This document shows, one piece after another, positions 33,067 through 37,635 of a stretch of 37,635 nt of DNA (its first letter is position 1; the number at the start of each line of letters is the position of its first letter). Position numbers and translations under genes: made by a program. Under the pieces are notes generated by a model. That model was not told where the DNA came from and ran no database searches. It was given only the letters and a program-made list of their open reading frames with translations. This stretch comes from Syntrophales bacterium (GTDB lineage: Bacteria > Desulfobacterota > Syntrophia > Syntrophales > UBA8958): contig JAOACW010000014.1 in assembly GCA_026417625.1 (NCBI GenBank), positions 1 to 37,635 on the forward strand. Direction: 5' to 3'.

Positions 33067-34388
33067 AGGTAAAGCCTTTTGAGCTGAACGCCCCGGAAAA
33101 AGTGTTTTAGAATTTCTTCAGCGGAAAATCCCATCCTTGCCATACTGGCAGCGCCAACCTGACAGAGTCCGACCCCATGACCCCAACCGGCGCCGAAGAA
33201 GGTAAAATGCTCAGGAATTCCTTTTCCATCCCGATCTGCGACGACCACAAAAGCACTACTTAACAGAGAACTCTCCGAAAGCCACCGCCTAATCTCCAGT
33301 TCCTTACCCACAACCAAACTTCGCTTTGATCCGTCTATACGCAAACGCACGATGCGTCCTGAAGGTCCCCTTTCTATGGGTATTATGTCTTTCAATATAC
33401 CAAAGTCTATGCCCGATTTCCGGAAAATAATCTCCTCCAACTCTTCCCTCTTGTATTTGACAGACCAGCGGAATATTTGACGAAACTTTAGGTCGGACGG
33501 TGGTAAAATTTTCTCCAGAAATTCTCTATCTTCTACATTACAGTAAGCAGGAGGAGATGTAAACATCCATGACATTGCCGTTTCTTCGTCGTTACAGAAA
33601 CGAAATTCCACTTCCCCATCAGAAACAGCTCGAAGGTACGGCACCTGCAGAGGACCCCATACGTTGCCGTAATCCTCTGTGATACCCCCGCACACTTTAT
33701 GATATCGTGCATCGCATATGTTATCACCGTGACAAATCACATATCCCCTAGTACTCTCCACAGCGGCCTTAATCCTATCTGCACCCCTTAACGGTACACC
33801 TCTGTATCGTTGACAATGGTCATCAGCACACACATGAAAATGGCGATGATCTTCCCGATCGTACCATCGTATAACTTCTGCCTCTGTCTCTCGGCGATCG
33901 TTTACAATCTTCCCTCTGCCTTCCGGGTACATTATACCCGCAAGGATCCAGCTACGGGCCACAATTGCCTGAGCCATGAGGAACTCATCCGGAGCCAAGG
34001 GGTTCATTTCTGAAGCAACTACAATGGCAAGATAACGTTCCAAGGGGAGCTCATTAACGAGACGAAGGGTCTCTCCCTCTTCCAGTTCTACAACCATATG
34101 CCCGGGAAACATCTGAACGGTTCTTTCTGGACCGTCATAGGTTTTCCCCACCACCACATCGTTGAGAGAAAAGAAGGCCTCATCCTCACCCCTTAATATG
34201 AGGGTTTCATGGGCTACCGTAATGCTTCCTTCTCCATCCATCATGCATATTTTGCCATCACGGACATCTATGCGAAAAGTGTAAGGACCAAAAACTTCTC
34301 CGTGTATTGTAAACACACCCCGGAATTCACCGGAAATCCTCTTAGCATTCTCTATTATACCTACCTTGATCGACGGTTCCCCATTCAT
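33063..34388 (-). CDS. SpoIID/LytB-domain protein (putative lytic transglycosylase)
   Basis: The 441-residue product carries the SpoIID/LytB core: ERYLAIVVASEMNP, AQAIVARSW, a cysteine-bearing CADDHCQRYRG, HKVCGGIT and, near the end, GWGHGVGLCQVGAASMA. Founding SpoIID cleaves denuded glycan strands in endospore formers; in Gram-negative bacteria such homologues are poorly described. No signal peptide is visible, which is odd for a wall enzyme. The start is uncertain: I take ATG 34388, with TTG 34394 as alternative and no good ribosome site for either. It follows mazG by 12 bases and overlaps murU. Confidence 0.78.
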   Translation of the reverse strand: MNGEPSIKVGIIENAKRISGEFRGVFTIHGEVFGPYTFRIDVRDGKICMMDGEGSITVAHETLILRGEDEAFFSLNDVVVGKTYDGPERTVQMFPGHMVVELEEGETLRLVNELPLERYLAIVVASEMNPLAPDEFLMAQAIVARSWILAGIMYPEGRGKIVNDRRETEAEVIRWYDREDHRHFHVCADDHCQRYRGVPLRGADRIKAAVESTRGYVICHGDNICDARYHKVCGGITEDYGNVWGPLQVPYLRAVSDGEVEFRFCNDEETAMSWMFTSPPAYCNVEDREFLEKILPPSDLKFRQIFRWSVKYKREELEEIIFRKSGIDFGILKDIIPIERGPSGRIVRLRIDGSKRSLVVGKELEIRRWLSESSLLSSAFVVVADRDGKGIPEHFTFFGAGWGHGVGLCQVGAASMARMGFSAEEILKHFFRGVQLKRLYL

Positions 34389-34400
34389 AAACAACGTTCA

Positions 34401-35207
34401 CTACAAATCCTTAGTCTTTGCCTCCTCCCACAACCTATCCATTTCCTCCAGTGAAACTTCGCCTAACTTCATCCCCCGTTCCCTTATTTTTTCTGATACA
34501 TAGGTGAAACGACGAGCAAATTTATCCACAGTTTTGCGCATAAGCCCCTCGGCGTCTACACCAATAAAACGGCACAGATTGACCATTGCAAAGAGACAAT
34601 CACCAATCTCTTCCGCCACTCTGTCTCTGTTTTCGTCATGCAAAATTTCCCTAAGTTCCCTCCATTCTTCTTCTACCTTATCGACAACACCGTTTACGTC
34701 TGTCCAATCGAAACCAAAAGCCGACGCCTTTTCCTGAATAAGCTGAGCCTTCATAAGTGCAGGCATAGAACGGGAGACACCCGCAAGAAGATCGCTCTTG
34801 TCTTCTACTTTTCCCTCAATATCTCTTTTGATCACATCCCAGTTCTTTTTTATTACTTCCACGTCTTGGATCCTCTCCGGACCGAACACATGGGGGTGAC
34901 GACGTATCATCTTGGCCAATACATTGGTCACAACATCTTCCAGGCGAAACATACCCTCATCCTCTGCCATACGGATGAGAAAGAGTACCTGGAACAAAAG
35001 ATCTCCCAATTCTTCGCTAAGCCCCTTAACATCTTTTGCTACTATGGCATCAACGACCTCGTAGGTTTCCTCCAGTAAGTAGCGACATAAATCATCGAAA
35101 CTACGGCTACGATCCCAAGGACAACCATTTGGACCCCTTAGAATCTTTATAAGATAGATCAATTCCTCTATCCTATCTGCATGGGAGTCTTTGGCTTCTT
35201 TCGACAT
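34401..35207 (-). CDS. mazG: MazG nucleoside triphosphate pyrophosphohydrolase
   Basis: This 268-residue enzyme has two MazG repeats. The first has EETYEVVDAI and EELGDLLFQVLF acidic motifs; the second EEEWRELREI and EEIGDCLFAMV. The GPNGCPWDRSRS start is typical. It hydrolyses NTPs to NMP plus pyrophosphate. ATG 35207 has GGAG 7 bases upstream; an in-frame ATG at 35237 overlaps the preceding stop (ATGA) and would add ten residues. Its place inside the wall-related operon may be housekeeping or may tune nucleotide pools for NDP-sugar making. Confidence 0.88.
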   Translation of the reverse strand: MSKEAKDSHADRIEELIYLIKILRGPNGCPWDRSRSFDDLCRYLLEETYEVVDAIVAKDVKGLSEELGDLLFQVLFLIRMAEDEGMFRLEDVVTNVLAKMIRRHPHVFGPERIQDVEVIKKNWDVIKRDIEGKVEDKSDLLAGVSRSMPALMKAQLIQEKASAFGFDWTDVNGVVDKVEEEWRELREILHDENRDRVAEEIGDCLFAMVNLCRFIGVDAEGLMRKTVDKFARRFTYVSEKIRERGMKLGEVSLEEMDRLWEEAKTKDL

Positions 35208-35233
35208 TATCAACTCCACCCGTTTCTCTCTTC

Positions 35234-36565
35234 TCATTTTGCAATAAAGGCCATACCTGCAATATGCTTCAAATGATTCACGTCCTTATTGACCTTGAAA
35301 GTACCCAAATCCCTTCCCAAATGAAGAGTCGTAATTGCAGTGCGCCCGGATATTCTCTTCACCCGACCATCCTCATCCCTTAAAAGCAAACCTCCCATGC
35401 TATGAAGGACCACTGGTTCACCACCATGTGATCCCACATATAACATTATGTGCCCCCTCCGCCAGAGAAGAGTAAGGAAGGGTTCCCCGTCTTCTATGAT
35501 ATGCTGCTTCTTTTCATCTTCGTTCAACCCCGAAAGATCAACGAACAGACCTCCCTCCCTGGCTTGATCCGCAGAGTGTCTGGGTAACCATATACCGAAG
35601 GGTAGAAAAAGGTCCCTGAGGAGAGAGGAACAATCTCTCGTTCCATTCTTTCCACCCCATCCGTAGGATCCTCCCAAAAGCGCACTCGCCAACACTGCTA
35701 CGTTCCACCGATTGAGTGTTAAAGGCATGAGTACACCGTCATTTGTGCTTATCGTTCCACTACGCATGACGGCCATCCCTCTCAACCCTCGTGTCGCCAC
35801 ACCTAATGTAAACGTTTCTCCATCTGACCTTAAAAAGGGAAAAAGTGAACCAATATATCCCTTGAAATAACAGACTCCTCCACTACATACAGGTACTCCA
35901 TCACGAATGATGGCTACAAATTCACCCCGTGACCATTTTTCTATAAAATTTTTGTCCACCCTGGCTATTTTACTGGCTGGAACCCATCCATACGCAAAAT
36001 TTGTCTCCACTAGAACCCATTTTCCATCCCGGGACACATGGCTCACAAAGACGGGCGTATTGGGATAAACAGAAGACACCTGAACACTATCTACTAAATG
36101 AGCCATCTTTAACCTTCTCATTTTTTTATCTTCTACTGGAAGACCCCTTAAATCCGCATACATAACTGTAATGGCATGCCACCCTGCGTTCGGATACTCA
36201 TCCAAACAAGCTCTTCTTTGCAATCCTCTCAAAAGGCGCACCTTATCATCGTTATTTTTAAACTTTTGCACCATCTTGTCGCTGTAGTACTTAAATGCAT
36301 ATACAACATCCTCTCTATCTTTCATCGGTTCATCCTGAAACCACGGTGAAAAGTAAATCTTTTGAAACTTAGCAAACCTCCTTTCCTTTGCAGAATCACT
36401 GAGTCTTGCCTTAAATGCCTCAGGCCCACCTGAGAGGTACACAAATGGATCCTGGGGTAAAAACCATACATTCTCCCTATATGTAATGTTCATCGTCCAC
36501 CCAGGATGAAGAAACACTCCCAAGAGCAAATATGCACAAACGCAGAGAATAACAAATCTTCTCAT
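35234..36565 (-). CDS. Exported SH3-domain NlpC/P60 peptidase
   Basis: This 443-residue protein has an N-terminal signal sequence (hydrophobic about 5-23) and an N-terminal helical domain. SH3-like domains follow (about 150-280, e.g. GKWVLVETNFAYGWVPASKI), then an NlpC/P60 domain with the catalytic triad C312 (GTRDCSSLLRD), H372 (RRGHIMLYVG) and probably H388. It should cut peptide stems of peptidoglycan in the periplasm, often gamma-D-Glu-diamino acid bonds. It begins one base after the small membrane protein and overlaps the upstream mazG frame. Confidence 0.85.
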   Translation of the reverse strand: MRRFVILCVCAYLLLGVFLHPGWTMNITYRENVWFLPQDPFVYLSGGPEAFKARLSDSAKERRFAKFQKIYFSPWFQDEPMKDREDVVYAFKYYSDKMVQKFKNNDDKVRLLRGLQRRACLDEYPNAGWHAITVMYADLRGLPVEDKKMRRLKMAHLVDSVQVSSVYPNTPVFVSHVSRDGKWVLVETNFAYGWVPASKIARVDKNFIEKWSRGEFVAIIRDGVPVCSGGVCYFKGYIGSLFPFLRSDGETFTLGVATRGLRGMAVMRSGTISTNDGVLMPLTLNRWNVAVLASALLGGSYGWGGKNGTRDCSSLLRDLFLPFGIWLPRHSADQAREGGLFVDLSGLNEDEKKQHIIEDGEPFLTLLWRRGHIMLYVGSHGGEPVVLHSMGGLLLRDEDGRVKRISGRTAITTLHLGRDLGTFKVNKDVNHLKHIAGMAFIAK

Positions 36566-36566
36566 C

Positions 36567-36899
36567 CTATGATCGACCTTTGCTCAACTTTTTCTCCAAT
36601 TTTGCCTTTTTCTTGGTTTGTTTTTTTTCTAACTTGAATAGAGTTTTCCCGTAGCTCTGAGCCGGGACCATATCCAAACGTTGCGCATCCGTGCCACTCC
36701 CGCCCGTTCCCCGGTTGAGAGTATCTCCTGTTTCCCTAGGAAATTGATCTTTCGGGTTCCCATCCCCTAAAATGGGATTAACACCTCTTTTGTCTCTCCA
36801 CCTCCGCATCCATTCCATTACTCCTTTGGCCATAGCCTTACCGAAATGCCCGATAAACCCCGCCATGAGAACTGCAATAACCCATTTAATCACAGACAA
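36567..36899 (-). CDS. Small membrane protein with lysine-rich tail, unknown function
   Basis: I do not recognise this 110-residue protein. One N-terminal helix (VIKWVIAVLMAGFIGHFG) is followed by a basic amphipathic stretch (EWMRRWRDKRG), a Gly/Pro/Asn-rich linker and a C-terminal tail with about 13 lysines. The frame is open to a GTG at 36932 that overlaps mobB by 20 bases, but AAGGAG lies 8 bases before a TTG at 36899, which I prefer. It is one base from the NlpC/P60 gene, so it may anchor or regulate that enzyme (inference). Confidence 0.62.
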   Translation of the reverse strand: MSVIKWVIAVLMAGFIGHFGKAMAKGVMEWMRRWRDKRGVNPILGDGNPKDQFPRETGDTLNRGTGGSGTDAQRLDMVPAQSYGKTLFKLEKKQTKKKAKLEKKLSKGRS

Positions 36900-36912
36900 A
36901 ACAGCGACTCCT

Positions 36913-37467
36913 TCATTTGTCACCTGTTGCACCCCTAATAAGAAACTCTCTTTCTATCAAAAAGGCAAGTTCAAGCATGTCCCTCATAGTGAAGAAATGG
37001 ACCTTTGAGTTACAGGTACAATGTTCCGTCCCGATGATGGCCCAAACTTGGTCCACAGAGTTTTCCAAAGAATCAAAGCAATCACCTTCAGAGCAAACAA
37101 CTATCTTAGTACACTGACTCTCCCGCCAACCCTCAACAAGAATCAGATCCACATCGAACAGATAACAATCCCTTATCTCCCTTATATTTAACTCCCCGCT
37201 TGGCCTTTTAAACACAACAAGCTCTTCTGGGGATACAAAAACCACACCTTTAGCACCTGCTCTCCTGTGTCTCCACGTGTCCTTTCCCTCCATATCCAAA
37301 TTGGAATTTTTGTTACTGTGCTTTACTGTGGCTATCCTCCAACCCCAACCTGCAAGGATACTAACGAGACTTTCTATCACCCTAGTTTTTCCAGAACCAG
37401 AACGCCCAAGAATTGATATCACGGGTGTAGACTTACAAGGACCCTGAACCATCCAGTAAACCACCAT
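36913..37467 (-). CDS. mobB: Molybdopterin-guanine dinucleotide biosynthesis protein MobB-like GTPase
   Basis: This 184-residue P-loop protein has GRSGSGKT (21-28), ATVKHSN, a Walker-B-like VDLILVEGWRES and the GAKGVVFVSPEEL segment, all typical of MobB. MobB assists MobA in adding GMP to molybdopterin. The first 14 residues precede the usual MobB start, so an internal ATG at 37452 may be used. It appears to head the wall-related run but its role there is unclear; it may only share the promoter. Confidence 0.82.
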   Translation of the reverse strand: MVVYWMVQGPCKSTPVISILGRSGSGKTRVIESLVSILAGWGWRIATVKHSNKNSNLDMEGKDTWRHRRAGAKGVVFVSPEELVVFKRPSGELNIREIRDCYLFDVDLILVEGWRESQCTKIVVCSEGDCFDSLENSVDQVWAIIGTEHCTCNSKVHFFTMRDMLELAFLIEREFLIRGATGDK

Positions 37468-37474
37468 CTATAAG

Positions 37475-37496
37475 TTTTGAAAACTATATATCAAAA
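37475..37496. promoter_or_regulatory. Inverted repeat upstream of mobB
   Basis: TTTTGA (37475-37480) and TCAAAA (37491-37496) are exact inverse complements with a 10-base AT-rich spacer containing TATATA. It lies 8 bases before the mobB ATG and could overlap a promoter or be an operator. Confidence 0.3.
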
Positions 37497-37593
37497 GACC
37501 CTGCATTTACCACCCCAATCTGGAATAGCACATCACATTTTCCTTTGCATTCAGAGGATAAATTGCTCTATAAGTATTAAAAGAAGAGGTTCT

Positions 37594-37635
37594 ATGTTAC
37601 AGATAACCGAATCTCTCCGACAGATCTTAAGCAAG
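37594..37635 (+). CDS. Start of an unidentified plus-strand gene (truncated by window end)
   Basis: Fourteen codons (MLQITESLRQILSK) are open to the edge, with AAGAGG 5 bases before the ATG. A possible TATAAG (37569-37574) lies 20 bases upstream. It is divergent from mobB. Too short to identify. Confidence 0.45.
   Translation, partial: MLQITESLRQILSK

Noticed and set aside
1-37635. CRISPR arrays, insertion sequences, prophage or toxin-antitoxin modules
   Set aside because: No regularly spaced repeats, transposase, integrase or phage genes were seen, and all gaps between real genes are short and explained.

Overview
The window looks like one end-trimmed contig of a Gram-negative, anaerobic, metagenome-type bacterium. 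The best fit is a syntrophic or sulfate-reducing member of Desulfobacterota (former Deltaproteobacteria). I infer this from the combination of a Hox-type [NiFe] hydrogenase, a FixC-type ETF:quinone oxidoreductase, a sigma54/NtrC-controlled short-chain acyl-CoA beta-oxidation cluster with a glutaconate-type CoA-transferase, an outer-membrane porin, a DRG-like TGS GTPase and an AMIN/LysM amidase. No rRNA or other taxonomic marker is present, so the assignment is an inference. Bases 1-19 are the Tn5/Nextera mosaic-end sequence, a library artefact and not biology.

Layout. (1) 20-5892: a truncated fixC on the minus strand, divergent from a plus-strand hydrogenase operon: hoxU-like (with a NuoG-like C-terminal extension), hoxY, hoxH, the maturation protease hoxW, and hslO (Hsp33). 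No HoxF/HoxE diaphorase subunit lies in the window. (2) 6003-8915, minus: an Old-Yellow-Enzyme/2,4-dienoyl-CoA-reductase-like flavoprotein and an SMP-30 lactonase. (3) 9308-21474, minus: a catabolic cluster read as gctA-gctB-crotonase-hbd-acd-thiolase-usp-small membrane protein-sodium:solute symporter, followed by a GAF/PAS histidine kinase and an NtrC-type regulator. A near-consensus -24/-12 promoter precedes gctA, which fits the sigma54 activator encoded in the same cluster. The symporter gene is interrupted by one in-frame TAG. (4) 21923-25881: a porin, a bidirectional terminator, tRNA-Arg(CCG), metF and a secreted amidase. (5) 25891-28549, minus: an operon of an M29 aminopeptidase, a TGS-domain GTPase and an unknown protein. 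(6) 28882-37467, minus: a tightly packed run of mobB, a small membrane protein, NlpC/P60, mazG, SpoIID/LytB, a MurU-like nucleotidyltransferase, an AmgK-like sugar kinase, a two-domain GT2 glycosyltransferase and a DUF4922/HIT-like protein. The first codons of a plus-strand gene occupy the right edge.

How the parts fit. The catabolic cluster should import a short carboxylate, activate it with CoA, beta-oxidise it to acetyl-CoA and pass electrons from the acyl-CoA dehydrogenase to ETF and then probably a FixC-type quinone reductase. The hydrogenase could dispose of or recover reducing equivalents. The right-hand operon combines peptidoglycan-cleaving enzymes with an anomeric sugar kinase and a nucleotidyltransferase. 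It is the best candidate for an incompletely described system: a cell-wall sugar salvage or remodelling pathway with two orphan enzymes (GT2 and DUF4922).
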